A stretch of 33,219 bases of DNA, from the NCBI RefSeq assembly GCF_000186865.1, contig NW_008705562.1:692744-725962 (forward strand). Direction: 5' to 3'. Shown here one piece after another: positions 6,439 to 16,050 of the stretch (the stretch's first letter is position 1; the number at the start of each line of letters is the position of its first letter). Origin of the DNA: Aureococcus anophagefferens. Taxonomy: Eukaryota > Sar > Pelagophyceae > Pelagomonadales > Pelagomonadaceae. The notes beneath the pieces were generated by a model. That model was not told the origin of the DNA. It did not search any database and was given only the letters and a program-made list of their open reading frames with translations. The translations under genes were made by a program, and so were the position numbers.

Positions 6439-8913
6439 ATGAAGCGCCGCAACAGCCCGAAGCGAAGCGAGCTCGCGGTCGTCGCCGACTCGGCTCGCCT
6501 CGCGGTCGTCGACGCCGAGTCGCCGCCGGAGAGCCCGCTCCATGAACCGTCGACGAGCGACGACGGCGACGGTCCGCGGCGCTGGCTCGTGTCGCTGGCC
6601 CTCTTCCTCGCGCTATGCGGCGTCGAAGCCCTCTGCTGGCGGCTGCCCGGCGCGCGGAGCGCCGAGTTCGACAGCGGCCGCGCGCGGTCGCACGCCGCCG
6701 CGCTGGCCGCGCTCGGCCCGCGGCCAATAGGCAGCGACGCGAACGAGCGCGCGGCCGCGGACTACGTCTTCCGGGAGGCGCGCGCCGTCGAGGCGGCCTT
6801 CGACCACGTCGACGCGGAGGTGCAGCGGAGCCACCGGGGCGTCTTCGAGCACGCCGCGTTCCTCGGGGGCATCACGTCCGCGTACGATTCCGTGACGAAC
6901 GTCGCGTTCCGCGTGCGCGGCCGCAACGGCCGCGGCGGCGCGGTCCTCGTCAACGCCCACCTCGACTCCTTCGGCGGCGCGCCGGGCGCCTTCGACGATC
7001 TGGTCGGCGTCGGCGTCATGATCGAGGCGGTCCGGGCGCTGGCGGCGCGCGGCGAGGCCGCGCTCGCGCGCGACGTCGTCTTCCTCGTCAACGGCGCCGA
7101 GGAGAACCACCAGCTCGGCGCCCACGCCTTCGCGACGCAGCACGAGTGGGCCAGGAACGTCGAGTTCGTGCTGAACCTCGAGTCCATGGGCGCGGGCGAC
7201 CGCGAACTCGTCTTCCAGTGCGGCGCCGAGGACGTCGCGGCCGCGGTCCTCGCGGGCGCCGTCGGCCGGCGCGCGAACGTCATCGCCCACGAGCTCTTCC
7301 AGTTCGTGCTCTGGCGCGCGGCGAAGACGGACTACGCCATCTTTCTGGACTTTCTGCCGGAGGGCGCGCGCGGCACGGATTCGGCGTTCGTCGACGACGG
7401 CTGGGTCTACCACACGCCACTCGACGGGACGCCGACGGCCGCCGCCGCCGCGTCGCTCGGCGCGAACCTCCTCGCGAGCGTCGACCGCCTCGGCGCGCTC
7501 CCGCGCGCGCGCGCGCCGCCCGCGCCGACGTACGGCTACGTCTACTTCGACGTCCTCGGGCTCGTCGTCGTCTTCTACGGATCGTTCGCGGCCAAGGTGC
7601 TGCACGTCGCCGTCGCGGCCTTCGGGCTCGTCCACGCGGCCCGGCGGTCGTCCGCGCGCGGCGCGGCGGTCGCCGCGGTCCGGACGCTCGGCGCCGTGCT
7701 CGCGGCCGCGGCCGCCGCCGCGGCCTTCGGGGGCGTCCTGGCCCTCGCGGCGCCCATGCGCTGGTACGCCGGCGGCCGCGCCGTCGCCGTCGCGCTCTTC
7801 CTGCCGCCCGCGGCGGCCGCCTACGCCGCCGCGGCGCCGCGCGACGACCGTGGCGGGCCCGCCGCGCTCTGGAGCGGCGCGTTGCTCGCCGCCGCGGCCG
7901 CGGACCTCGGCAGCGGCTACGTCGCCGCGGTGAACGCGCTGGCGCTCGTAGTCGCCCGCCCCTGGGCGTTGGCGCCGGCGCTCCTGTTGTGGATCGCCGT
8001 CGCGCACACGATGCTGCTCATCGCTTTGCCGCTCCTGGGCCGCGTCGGGGGCGTCGTCCAGCCGGACCCCGTGCTCGGCGCGGTCCTCGGGCTCCTCGCG
8101 GGCCTGGGCCTCACGCTGGCGGCGCCCCGGCGGCCGGGCCCGCGGCCGCCGGCGCGCGCCGTCGCGCTCGGCCTCGCGGCGCTCGCGGCCGCCGCGGCGC
8201 TCCTCCCGGCCTACGGCGTCCGGACGCCGAAGCGGCTCACGATCCAGCACGTGACGCGGAGCGTCCTCGCCGACGGCGGCGGGGCCGTCGCGTCGTCGGA
8301 GTCGGGGCTGTGGGTGTCGCCCATGGACGGCCGGGGCCTATCGCCCGCGCTCGCCGGCGCGCGCGCGGGCTCGTGGCGCGCGGCGCTCCGCGACGGCCCC
8401 GTGCCCCGGCGGGCGGACCCGTCGGACTGCTACATGCGCTGGCCCTGGTTCTTCCCCCTCTGCGACATCGTCCGCGGCGACGCCTACGCGGAGGCGCCGC
8501 CGCCGGAGCTGCCGAGCCCGGCGCGGCTGACCGCGACGCGCGCGGGCGACGTCGTCGCCGTCGCCGTCCGCGCGCCGTCGAGCGCGACGCTCGCGCTCCG
8601 GGGCGACGTCGCCGGCTGGACCTTCGAGGGCGTCGACGGCGCCGCGCCGCCGCCGCCGCGGCCGCGCGCGGACGGCGTCTTCCTCCTGCAGCTCACGGGC
8701 GGCACGTGCCGCGACGCCTGCGACCACGCGCTCGCCGTGGCCCTCGCGCCGGGCGCGCGCCTCGAGCTCGCCCTCGCCGCGCACCACGTCGAGGTCGACG
8801 CGACGCCGCCCATCGTCGAGCTCCTCGCGGAGCTCCCCGCCTGGGCCAAGGGCGGCGAGTGGGGGAAGTGGGCCTCGGAGCTCCTCTACCTCGACGTGCC
8901 CCCCCCCGGCTAG
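6439..8913 (+). CDS. ER-type M28 family metallopeptidase (ERMP1/Fxna-like)
   Basis: The 824-residue protein has a cytosolic N-terminus, one membrane segment (WLVSLALFLALCGVEALCW, about 48-66) and a lumenal M28 zinc-peptidase domain. A multi-pass region (about 355-595) and a C-terminal lumenal domain follow. The order matches ERMP1/Felix-ina peptidases of the endoplasmic reticulum. Metal-site motifs are visible: NAHLDSF with His174, GAFDDLVG with Asp186/Asp187, NGAEENH with Glu221/Glu222, LNLESMG, and VYHTPLD with His325. These are all the expected co-catalytic zinc and catalytic positions, so it should be active. DSAFVDDGWVYHT closely follows the ERMP1 pattern. The start ATG at 6439 gives a Lys/Arg-rich cytosolic tail. 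No intron is needed over 2.5 kb. Substrates are unknown. Confidence 0.9.
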   Translation: MKRRNSPKRSELAVVADSARLAVVDAESPPESPLHEPSTSDDGDGPRRWLVSLALFLALCGVEALCWRLPGARSAEFDSGRARSHAAALAALGPRPIGSDANERAAADYVFREARAVEAAFDHVDAEVQRSHRGVFEHAAFLGGITSAYDSVTNVAFRVRGRNGRGGAVLVNAHLDSFGGAPGAFDDLVGVGVMIEAVRALAARGEAALARDVVFLVNGAEENHQLGAHAFATQHEWARNVEFVLNLESMGAGDRELVFQCGAEDVAAAVLAGAVGRRANVIAHELFQFVLWRAAKTDYAIFLDFLPEGARGTDSAFVDDGWVYHTPLDGTPTAAAAASLGANLLASVDRLGALPRARAPPAPTYGYVYFDVLGLVVVFYGSFAAKVLHVAVAAFGLVHAARRSSARGAAVAAVRTLGAVLAAAAAAAAFGGVLALAAPMRWYAGGRAVAVALFLPPAAAAYAAAAPRDDRGGPAALWSGALLAAAAADLGSGYVAAVNALALVVARPWALAPALLLWIAVAHTMLLIALPLLGRVGGVVQPDPVLGAVLGLLAGLGLTLAAPRRPGPRPPARAVALGLAALAAAAALLPAYGVRTPKRLTIQHVTRSVLADGGGAVASSESGLWVSPMDGRGLSPALAGARAGSWRAALRDGPVPRRADPSDCYMRWPWFFPLCDIVRGDAYAEAPPPELPSPARLTATRAGDVVAVAVRAPSSATLALRGDVAGWTFEGVDGAAPPPPRPRADGVFLLQLTGGTCRDACDHALAVALAPGARLELALAAHHVEVDATPPIVELLAELPAWAKGGEWGKWASELLYLDVPPPG

Positions 8914-8964
8914 GTTTTTTTTGTGTTTTGGCCGCCGACTCGTGATCGTGACGCGGCGGCGATA

Positions 8965-8987
8965 ACATATCCCGCCGGAGGATATGT
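8965..8987. repeat. Palindromic spacer repeat, solitary copy
   Basis: ACATATCC-CGCCGGA-GGATATGT is an inverted repeat with 8-bp arms in the spacer after the M28 gene. It is followed by CGCCGCTTCAACCTTCCCGG (8992-9011). The same pairing of palindrome and CGCCGCTTCAACC-type module recurs, in the other orientation, at 22684-22727. Confidence 0.7.
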
Positions 8988-9295
8988 GAAACGCCGCTTC
9001 AACCTTCCCGGCCCACCTCCGCGTGCCAGGCGTCGTGCCCGAGTGGCGCAACAAGGCCCAAAATAACACCTCCGCACTTATGTTGACCAAGTTATTGAAG
9101 GAGATGCGCACTCGACGAGCGCCCTTTGGCCGGGGGAAAGGGGGGGGGAGGGAGGCCGCAGAGAGACCGGAGCTCGTAGGCGCCGGACGGCAGGTTGAGT
9201 GCACGGTGCGGATTCAAGACCCACTCGCGGCGCGAGACGATGCGAGAAGCTTCGAGGCCACTTTCGAGCCCTTCGACCGAGCTGAAACTTAGAGT
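8988..9295. other. Spacer with no convincing gene
   Basis: This stretch precedes the Sel1/U-box gene. It contains a run of G with interruptions (9136-9152) and one 89-codon open frame that starts at a GTG, has no ATG near its start and no recognisable domain. I treat the region as upstream sequence of the gene at 9296. Confidence 0.5.
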
Positions 9296-12200
9296 ATGAA
9301 CGATTCGGCCGAAATGGTCGCGGAGATGGATGTTGCGTTTTTAATTCGCGACAGGCGCTGCGCCGAGGCCGGCCACGCCGCCTCGCAGCACAGGCTCGGC
9401 GAGCTCTACAGCGCGAAATCCGATTACAAACAGGCCGTGCGCTGGTTCACCCTGGCCGCCGAGGCGGGCTTCGCGAGCGCCCAGTGCGAACTGGCGGAGC
9501 TCTTCATGCTCGGCAGAGGCGTGCCCGCGGACGATCGACTCGCGCGTTTGCCGCGTTCCGTTCCCGCCTCCCGCCCTTTCCCGCGCGTACGCGACCCGGT
9601 CGTTTCTAGGCCGTGTTATGGTTGTCGCGCGCGGCGGCGGCGGGCGTGGCGAAGGCGCAGAACCACTACGGCCGCATGCTGCAGGAGGGCCGCGGCGTCG
9701 CCGCGGACCCGCGCCTCGCGGCCGAGTTCTTCGAGAAGGCCGCGGCCCAGGGCGACACGGACGGCATGGTCAACCTCGGCGCCGCCTGCCTCGTGGGCCG
9801 CGGCGTGCCCCAGGACGAGGCGCGCGCGCGCGAGCTCGTGAGCCGCGCGGCCGACGCCGGCGACGACGACGCGCGACGGTTGCTGAACGCGATGGACGGA
9901 AGGCGCCGGTCCGACGACGACCCCAAGGCGATGGCGGAGCCGGCGCCGACACCGAAGTTGACAGCGGCGGCGAAGCGCCGCCGCGCGCGCAAGGCGGCCA
10001 GGGACCGCCGCGGCGGCGCCTCCGTCGAGCAGTCGACCGTCGAGGATTCGGTCGTCGAGGAAGCGGCCGCGCCCGTCGTCGAGGAGCCGGTCGTCGAGGA
10101 AGCGGCCGCGCCCGTCGTCGAGGAAGCGGTCGTCGAGGAAGCGGCCGCGCCCGTCGTCGAGGAGCCGGCCGTCGACGTGCCGACGGCGCCGTCTCGGGAC
10201 GTCGACGGCCCCGCGGTCGACGGCGCCGCCGCGCGGGACCGCGAGAGCGACGCGGAGGCCGTCGCGGCGCCGGCGCCGGCCGTCGACGAGCCCGCCTGGC
10301 GGCGCCGGTGGGGCGCGGGGCTGAAGGCGGGCGACGGCGTCGACGCGCGGGACTCTGAGGGCCGCTGGTTCGACAGCGTCGTCGTCGACGTCGACGGGTC
10401 CAGGGTCAAGGTCCACTTCCGCGGCTGGAGCACGCGCTGGGACTCGTGGTTCGACCGGGACGACGAGGGCTTCTGGGCGAACGTGGAGCCGCGCTTCGCG
10501 CTTACCGAGGACTGGCGGCGGCAGCTGCGCGTCGGCGACGGCGTCGAGACGCGGTCGGAGGACAAGCCCCTGTGGTACGCGGCGCGCGTCGTCGAGACGA
10601 GCGGGACGAGCTGGGTCGCGGTCAAGACGGAATCGCCGGGGTCGCCGTCCTGGATCGAGACGTCGAGCGAGCGGCTCTGCCAGCCGGGGACCCACATCAA
10701 GAGGCACCGGAAAGCGTCGAGCCTCGCTACCAAGATTTCGGCCCTGAAAGCGGACGCGGTCAACGGCGACACGACCGCGATGATGAAACTCGGCCGCATG
10801 TTTCTGTCCGGCGACGACGTGCCCGAGGATCCTTCCTCCGCGGTGAAGCTCTTCGAGGACGCGGCGGCGCGGGGCAGCGTGCACGCCATGCTCTACCTNN
10901 NNNNNNNNNNNNNNNNNNNNNNNNNNNNNNNNNNNNNNNNNNNNNNNNNNNNNNNNNNNNNNNNNNNNNNNNNNNNNNNNNNNNNNNNNNNNNNNNNNNN
11001 NNNNNNNNNNNNNNNNNNNNNNNNNNNNNNNNNNNNNNNNNNNNNNNNNNNNNNNNNNNNNNNNNNNNNNNNNNNNNNNNNNNNNNNNNNNNNNNNNNNN
11101 NNNNNNNNNNCGACGCGCGGCGAGCGTTGGCGGCTCCGTGGCTGGCGTCGTACCTCGCGAGGCTCGAGGACGAGGACGAGGACGCGCCGCCCGAGGCCCC
11201 GCGCGCGCCGCCGGCCGAGGCCGCGCCGGCTTCGAAGCCGAGCGCGGCGGCGCGCGCCCCGCCGCCGGAGGCGGCGCGGTCCCTCGAGCTCGACGCGGAG
11301 GCGACGACGGCGCTCGCGCAGCTGCCCGAGCGCGAGGCCGCCGGAGTCCTCCGCGAACTCGCGCGCAAGGGCGAGGACGTGCGCAACCCGAGCGCGTGGG
11401 TCACGCGCACCTGCCGGCGCGTCGCGCGCGAGCCGGCCCGTCCCGCCGCGCTTCCCCGCGCGCCGGCGTCGGCGCCGGTGGAGCCGGCGCGGGCGCGCGA
11501 CCTCGACGCGGCGGCGCTGGCGGCGCTCCGGCGGCTGCCCGGGGACGAGGCCGCCGGCATCCTCCGGGAGCTCGCGACCATGGGCGACCGCGTCCGCAAC
11601 CGGAGCGCCTACGTCTCGTGCCTCGCGAAACGCGCCGCGGCCAAGGGCGCCCCGCGCCGGGCGGTGTCACCCGCGCTTCCGGACGCGGCGGACTCGGCGC
11701 CGAGGGCGGCGGACGCCGGCGCTCCGGCCGCGCGCGGGGAGCGGGCGGAGGCGCGGCCCCCGACGCCCGCGGCGCCGCCCCCGGCGGCCTCGGAGCTCGA
11801 CGCGCGCGCGGTCCGAGCGGCGGAGGACGGCGGGCCGCGCGAGGCGGAGGCGGAGGCGCCGCGCGACGACGGCTTCGGCGACGCGACGGTCGCCGAGATC
11901 CTCGAGCGGCTCGACCTGCGGCGCCTGCTGCCGCTCTTCCGCTCGCACGAGATCGACGACGACTCGCTCTTCCACCTGGAGCGCGCCGACTTCGCCGAGA
12001 TCGGCGTGCCGGCGCCCGACGTGCCCCGGATCTGCGCCGCGGTCGCCGCGCGCCGCAAGGCGAAGACGGTCTCGGTCCAGGGCGAGATCGACGGCGCCGC
12101 GCGGCACCAGGCCCAGCTCGAGGCGGCGCTGGCGGACCACCGGGCCGAGGTCGCGCGGCTCCGCGTCGGCCGCCGCGCCGTGCCCGAGGAGCTGTGCTGC

Positions 12201-12422
12201 CCCGTGACGTGCGAGCTCATGAAGGATCCCGTCATGGCCGACGACGGGCACACGTACGAGCGCGTCGCCATCGAGCAGTGGTTCGCGACGGGGAAGCGGA
12301 CGTCGCCGAAGACGAACGAGTCGCTGCCGTCGACGGTCGTCCGCCCGAACCACGCCGTGAAGAGCATGATCGCGGGCTTCCTCGACGCGTGCCGCCGCTC
12401 CGGCGTCGCGCCCGACGACTGA
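9296..12422 (+). CDS. Sel1-repeat / Tudor-like / hnRNP-Q-like / SAM / U-box protein (2 exons plus gap)
   Basis: Exons are 9296-9541 and 9610 onward; an assembly gap (10899-11110) interrupts the second. The domain order is: Sel1 repeats (9356-9890; for example GRGVPADDRLAVLWLSRAAA across the junction, and LQEGRGVAADPRLAAEFFEK); a Glu/Val/Ala-rich linker of 39-bp repeats; two Tudor-knot/chromo-barrel-like modules (about 10318-10490, with VHFRGWSTRWDSWFDRD, and 10525-10690); more Sel1 units running into the gap; two units like the hnRNP-Q/R acidic domain (about 11287-11420, ending VRNPSAWVTR, and 11499-11630, ending VRNRSAYVSC); a SAM domain (about 11880-12050); and a C-terminal U-box (12178-12395; ELCCPVTCELMKDPVMADDG then HTYERVAIEQWF). 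The U-box predicts an E2-dependent ubiquitin ligase and the other modules point to protein or RNA scaffolding. The frame differs before and after the gap, so the gap size is wrong or it hides an intron. Confidence 0.85.
9542..9609 (+). other. 68-nt GC-AG intron in the Sel1/U-box gene
   Basis: Exon 1 ends GAC GAT CGA CTC and the intron starts GCGCGTTTGCC; it ends GTTTCTAG, and exon 2 starts GCC GTG TTA TGG. Only this junction restores the fixed spacing of a Sel1 repeat (GVPADDRLAVLW compared with the family GVxxDxxxAxxW). The nearby GT at 9546 would break the frame. The donor is therefore GC, not GT. Confidence 0.7.
10051..10167 (+). repeat. 39-bp minisatellite, three units, coding
   Basis: Units start at 10051, 10090 and 10129 and encode VVEEAAAPVVEEP or VVEEAAAPVVEEA. 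The near-identity of the units at DNA level indicates recent expansion inside the acidic linker of the U-box protein. Confidence 0.85.
10899..11110. other. Assembly gap (212 N)
   Basis: A run of 212 undetermined bases. The reading frame before the gap (codons starting at position 1 modulo 3) does not match the frame after it (0 modulo 3). The true length must therefore differ from 212 by a frame-changing amount, or an intron lies inside. Sel1-type sequence flanks the left side, so missing repeat units are likely. Confidence 0.95.
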
Positions 12423-12552
12423 GCGCGCCCTCGTAAGAAGCCAATTCACACACTGGGACTTAGACCTCCTCGGCTGCCGGGCCCGGGCAGGACTCGAGGT
12501 CGAAGGAGCCTGTTGAGGCCGTCGTTGTCGCCAAAGCTCAGGCTGCAGCACG

Positions 12553-14019
12553 ATGGCCATGGCAACGAAGCTTGCCTGTGCAGCTCTCTGCATCGCCGTC
12601 GCCAGCGGCTTCGCGCCGTCGCGGCCCGGCGGCGCGGCGCCCGCGGCGCGGCGCGACGGCCGCGCCGCCGTCGCGGTCGCCGCCGCCGTGGAGTCGCTGA
12701 GCTTGTCGCCGATCGCGAAGGTCGGCGGCGTCGTGCGGCTGCCCGGGTCCAAGTCGCTGAGCAACCGGGCCCTGCTCATCGCGGCGCTCTGCGAGGGCGA
12801 GACGACGGTGGAGAACCTGCTCGCGAGCGACGACACGGAGCGCATGCTCGAGGCGCTCGCGGCGATGGGCGTCGCCGTCGCGGATCTGGGCGACGCGGCC
12901 GTGCGCGTGACGAGCTCCGGCGCGCTGAAGGCGCCCGGCGCGGACCTCTTCCTCGGCAACGCGGGCACGGCCATGCGGCCCCTCGCCGCCGTGCTCGCGG
13001 CCGTCGCGGCCACGGACGGCGGCGACTTCGTCCTCGACGGCACGCCTCGCATGCGCGAGCGGCCCATCGAGGACCTCGTCGACGGCCTCAAGCAGCTCGG
13101 CTGCGACGTCGAGTGCACGCAGAACGGCGACTTCGGCGGCTGCCCGCCCGTGGTCGTCAAGCCCGGCGCGCGGGTCGACGGCGGCGTCGCCCGGGTCTCG
13201 GGGAAGACGTCGTCGCAGTTCCTCTCCGCGCTCCTCCTCGCGTCGCCCCTCCTCGCGACGACGCAGCCCCTGGTCATCGAGATCACCGACGAGCTCATCT
13301 CCCAGCCCTACGTCCAGCTCACCGTCGACCTCATGGCCAAGTTCGGCGTTGTGGTGGACATCGACGGCGCGTACCGGTCGTTCACCGTCGCGCCGGCGCA
13401 AAAGTACACGAACGCGGGCCTCCCCGACGCGACCTACTTCGTCGAGGGCGACGCGTCGTCGGCGTCCTACTTCCTCGCCGCCGCGGCCATGACCGGCGGC
13501 GACCTCACGGTCGTCGGCTGCGGCTCCGAGAGCACGCAGGGCGACGTCCGCTTCGCGGAGGTGCTCCGCGACATGGGCGCGCCCGTGACGCTCCACCCGA
13601 CGAACATCACCGTCGCCGCGGCGACGCCAAACCTCAAGGGCATCGACGTCGACTGCCTCGACATCCCGGACGCGGCGATGACGCTCGCGGCCGTCGCGCT
13701 CGTCGCCGCCGGGCCGACGACGATCCGCAACGTCGGCTCCTGGCGCGTCAAGGAGACGGAGCGCATGAAGGCCATCGTCGCCGAGACGACGAAGCTCGGC
13801 GCCGACGTCTTCGAGGGCGACACGCACTGCGTCATCACGCCGCCGGCGGGCAAGCCGAACGCGGGCGCGGAGATCGAGACCTACGACGACCACCGCATCG
13901 CCATGACCTTCGCCCTCGCCGCCTGCGCCGGCGTGCCCGTGACCATCCTCGACCCCAAGTGCACGTCCAAGACCTTCCCGACCTACTTCGACGAGCTCGC
14001 GCGCGTCACGCTCGCCTGA
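12553..14019 (+). CDS. aroA: EPSP synthase (3-phosphoshikimate 1-carboxyvinyltransferase), plastid-targeted
   Basis: The enzyme joins shikimate 3-phosphate and phosphoenolpyruvate to make EPSP, the sixth shikimate-pathway step toward chorismate and aromatic amino acids. The 488-residue product has LPGSKSLSNRALLIAAL (about 63-79), LFLGNAGTAMRPLAAVLA with Asn136, TPRMRERPIEDLVDGLKQLG, SSQFLSALLLASPLL, VEGDASSASYFLAAAAMTGG, SWRVKETERMKA and TYDDHRIAMTFALAA, covering both inside-out barrel domains. The NAGTAMRP loop keeps the Gly, Thr and Pro of class I enzymes. Residues 1-45 are a bipartite plastid presequence: a hydrophobic signal peptide, ASGFAP at 17-22 with Phe after the cleavage site, then an Arg/Ala-rich transit part. 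It is a stand-alone enzyme, not part of a fused AROM protein. It converges on the DUF285 gene, 31 bp away. Confidence 0.97.
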   Translation: MAMATKLACAALCIAVASGFAPSRPGGAAPAARRDGRAAVAVAAAVESLSLSPIAKVGGVVRLPGSKSLSNRALLIAALCEGETTVENLLASDDTERMLEALAAMGVAVADLGDAAVRVTSSGALKAPGADLFLGNAGTAMRPLAAVLAAVAATDGGDFVLDGTPRMRERPIEDLVDGLKQLGCDVECTQNGDFGGCPPVVVKPGARVDGGVARVSGKTSSQFLSALLLASPLLATTQPLVIEITDELISQPYVQLTVDLMAKFGVVVDIDGAYRSFTVAPAQKYTNAGLPDATYFVEGDASSASYFLAAAAMTGGDLTVVGCGSESTQGDVRFAEVLRDMGAPVTLHPTNITVAAATPNLKGIDVDCLDIPDAAMTLAAVALVAAGPTTIRNVGSWRVKETERMKAIVAETTKLGADVFEGDTHCVITPPAGKPNAGAEIETYDDHRIAMTFALAACAGVPVTILDPKCTSKTFPTYFDELARVTLA

Positions 14020-14050
14020 GGCGGCGGGCTAAGGGCCGTCCGCCGGAAGT

Positions 14051-15340
14051 TTACGGGAGCCACGCGAGAGCGACGAGCAGAGCGACCGGAGAAGGGAGGG
14101 GCGCGTGGCCGCGACTGACCGGGGCCCGCGCGGTCGTCGGCGCGGGCGACGCCGTCGGCGCGGGCGACGTCGTCGGCGCGCGCGTCGGGCTCGGGCAGTC
14201 TGCACGGACGGAACCGCTGCATCCGTCGCAGGTGCAGCAGGAGTCGAACATGTCGTCGGAAGAGTCCATGCCCGAGGCATTCCAGCTATCCCAGCATAGC
14301 TCCTGGTCGAACGACCGGGCGTCGTGGAACATCTTTTCCGCCCAGGCGACGGAGGAGGTGTCCCACGAGGAGAGGGGCTGGTTGAACGACGAGGCGGAGG
14401 CGAACATGTACGACATGGATGTGACGGAGGAGGTGTCCCACGAGCCAAGGGGCTGGTCGAACGCCGAGGCCTCGCGGAACATGCGGAGCATGGATCCGAC
14501 GGAGGAGGTGTCCCACGCGTCGATGGGCTGGTTGAACGACGAGGCGTTGAAGAACATGCCGGACATGTCGATGACGGAGCCGGTGTCCCACGAGGCGAGG
14601 GGCTGGTTGAACGACGTCGCGGAGCCCCGCCCCTCGGAGGCGAACATGTAGTTCATGGTGGTGACGGCGCCGGTGTCCCACGAGTCGATGGGCTGGTTGA
14701 ACGCAAAGGCGGCGGTGAACATGCGCAACATGGTGGCGACGGAGCCGGTGTCCCACGAGGAGAGGGGCTGGTCGAACCGACGGGCGTCGGAGAACATGAA
14801 GGACATGTCGGTGACGGAGCTGGTGTCCCACGAGTCGAGGGGCTGGTTGAACGACTGGGCGTGGAAGAACATCTCGCACATGGTGGTGACGGAGCCGGTG
14901 TCCCACGACCCGAGGGGCTGGTCGAACGACATGGCCGAGTCCCACGACCCCATGAACATGCGCTCCATCGTGGTGACCGCGCTGGTGTCCCACGAGTCGA
15001 GGGGCTGGTTGAACGACGAGGCCTTGCTGAACATGCCGAGCATGGTGGTGACGGAGCTGGTGTCCCAGGCGCTGATGTCGTCCGTAAAGTTCGCGGCCGC
15101 CGCGTTGCAACAGATTCCGTCGCTGACGCAGTCGGATCCGTCCGGGTACGCTTGCCTATTGCCATCTTGTGCCCAGGCACAGAAGAGCCAGGCCATGTCG
15201 GTGATCGAGCCCGTGTTCCAGCTCGAGATGTGGCCGTAGGTGGCCTCGGCGGTGGTCGCGTCGTCCAGCCACGCCTTAACCGCATCCTGGAGCTCGCCCT
15301 TTGTTGTAGGCGTGAGTCGTCGTCCACGTTGGAATGCCCG
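14051..15340 (-). CDS. BspA/DUF285-type repeat surface protein with GPI-like C-terminus
   Basis: Twelve tandem units of about 25 residues follow the pattern F(N/D)[18 protein letters not shown], the BspA-like leucine-rich repeat (DUF285) known from bacterial surface proteins and abundant in some algae and other protists. The domain begins near [20 protein letters not shown], with a Cys-containing cap (DCVSDGICC). After the last unit come a Cys cluster ([15 protein letters not shown]), a Thr/Pro/Ser-rich stalk and a hydrophobic tail ([13 protein letters not shown]), which together look like a GPI-anchor signal. A cell-surface or wall adhesive role is inferred. The frame stays open to 15598 but contains no ATG upstream of the repeats, so the first exon is unresolved. 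A possible signal-like stretch ([17 protein letters not shown]) lies in the same frame near 15440-15500. Confidence is high for the repeat protein and low for its start. Confidence 0.85.
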   Translation of the reverse strand, partial: RAFQRGRRLTPTTKGELQDAVKAWLDDATTAEATYGHISSWNTGSITDMAWLFCAWAQDGNRQAYPDGSDCVSDGICCNAAAANFTDDISAWDTSSVTTMLGMFSKASSFNQPLDSWDTSAVTTMERMFMGSWDSAMSFDQPLGSWDTGSVTTMCEMFFHAQSFNQPLDSWDTSSVTDMSFMFSDARRFDQPLSSWDTGSVATMLRMFTAAFAFNQPIDSWDTGAVTTMNYMFASEGRGSATSFNQPLASWDTGSVIDMSGMFFNASSFNQPIDAWDTSSVGSMLRMFREASAFDQPLGSWDTSSVTSMSYMFASASSFNQPLSSWDTSSVAWAEKMFHDARSFDQELCWDSWNASGMDSSDDMFDSCCTCDGCSGSVRADCPSPTRAPTTSPAPTASPAPTTARAPVSRGHAPLPSPVALLVALAWLP

Positions 15341-15600
15341 AGAGCATCGGCTGCCTCGGCCCGTCGGACTGCTAGATCTTGTGCTCGTTGCGGTAAACGC
15401 AAACCCACTTCTGCGCACGCGCGCCGACTCAGGACACGAGGCCGAGTCCGCCGCCGCAGAGGCCTGCGACGCTGGCAAGAGGCCCCACAAAAACCTCCAG
15501 CGAGTCGACCGCGAGCGCCCATATCGTCGGTCGGTGATCCGCGGACAGACGCGTGAGACTCCCGCAGTCGACGCGCGCGTGAAAGCTCTCGCAGACAAGG

Positions 15601-16017
15601 ATGTCGACGTCCATCACTCGCGCCGTCACCTGCTCGCTGCTCCTCACGGTCGCGGCCTTCCTGCCGTCGCACCTGCCCCGGACCGCCCTCGACCGGAGGC
15701 TCGCCAAGGTCGCGCTGCGGTCCGAGGCGCGGCGGAGCTGGCGGTCGACGCTGTCGCGGCGGCGCGCGGCCGAGGCCGACGACGCCGACGCGCCGCCGCT
15801 CGCGCCCGAGTCCACGGACGCCGAGGCCGAGGTCGAGGCGGTCGCCGCCGCCGCGCCCGCGGCGCCCAAGCGGCCGCCGCCGCAGCGGCCGAGCTTCCAG
15901 AAGAAGTTCGTGAAGACGGCCGCGAACCCCGTGACGTGGAAGAACGGCATCTACGCCGGCTCGCTCGCGTTCGCGGTCCTCCTCCCCGCGGGACTCCTGC
16001 TCCTCGCACAGAAGTAG
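15601..16017 (+). CDS. Small unknown protein, probably plastid membrane
   Basis: The 138-residue product starts [20 protein letters not shown], a signal peptide ending in AAFLP, similar to the ASAFAP-type site that directs proteins into heterokont plastids. An Arg-rich stretch that could serve as transit peptide follows, then an acidic and Pro/Ala-rich middle. One membrane segment near the C-terminus ([20 protein letters not shown]) leaves only QK outside. I do not recognise the family. The layout suggests a single-pass thylakoid or envelope protein with its tail anchored by the last helix. It converges on the aldo-keto reductase gene, 33 bp away. Confidence 0.7.
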   Translation: MSTSITRAVTCSLLLTVAAFLPSHLPRTALDRRLAKVALRSEARRSWRSTLSRRRAAEADDADAPPLAPESTDAEAEVEAVAAAAPAAPKRPPPQRPSFQKKFVKTAANPVTWKNGIYAGSLAFAVLLPAGLLLLAQK

Positions 16018-16050
16018 GCCCCCGACCTGTCACTAAAATGCACATGTTTC

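Noticed and set aside
6613..8945. Long frames on both strands over the M28 peptidase
   Set aside because: Shadow frames with Arg-rich composition; zinc-site motifs exist only in the frame starting at 6439.
9023..9292. 89-codon frame before the Sel1/U-box gene
   Set aside because: Starts at GTG, no domain, ends just before the real start; could be 5' leader.
14290..15110. Regular repeats that might suggest a CRISPR array
   Set aside because: No constant repeat with unique spacers; units are continuous coding DNA of a known repeat family.
14324..15556. 410-codon plus-strand repeat protein
   Set aside because: Antisense of the DUF285 repeats; its periodicity only mirrors the 75-bp units.
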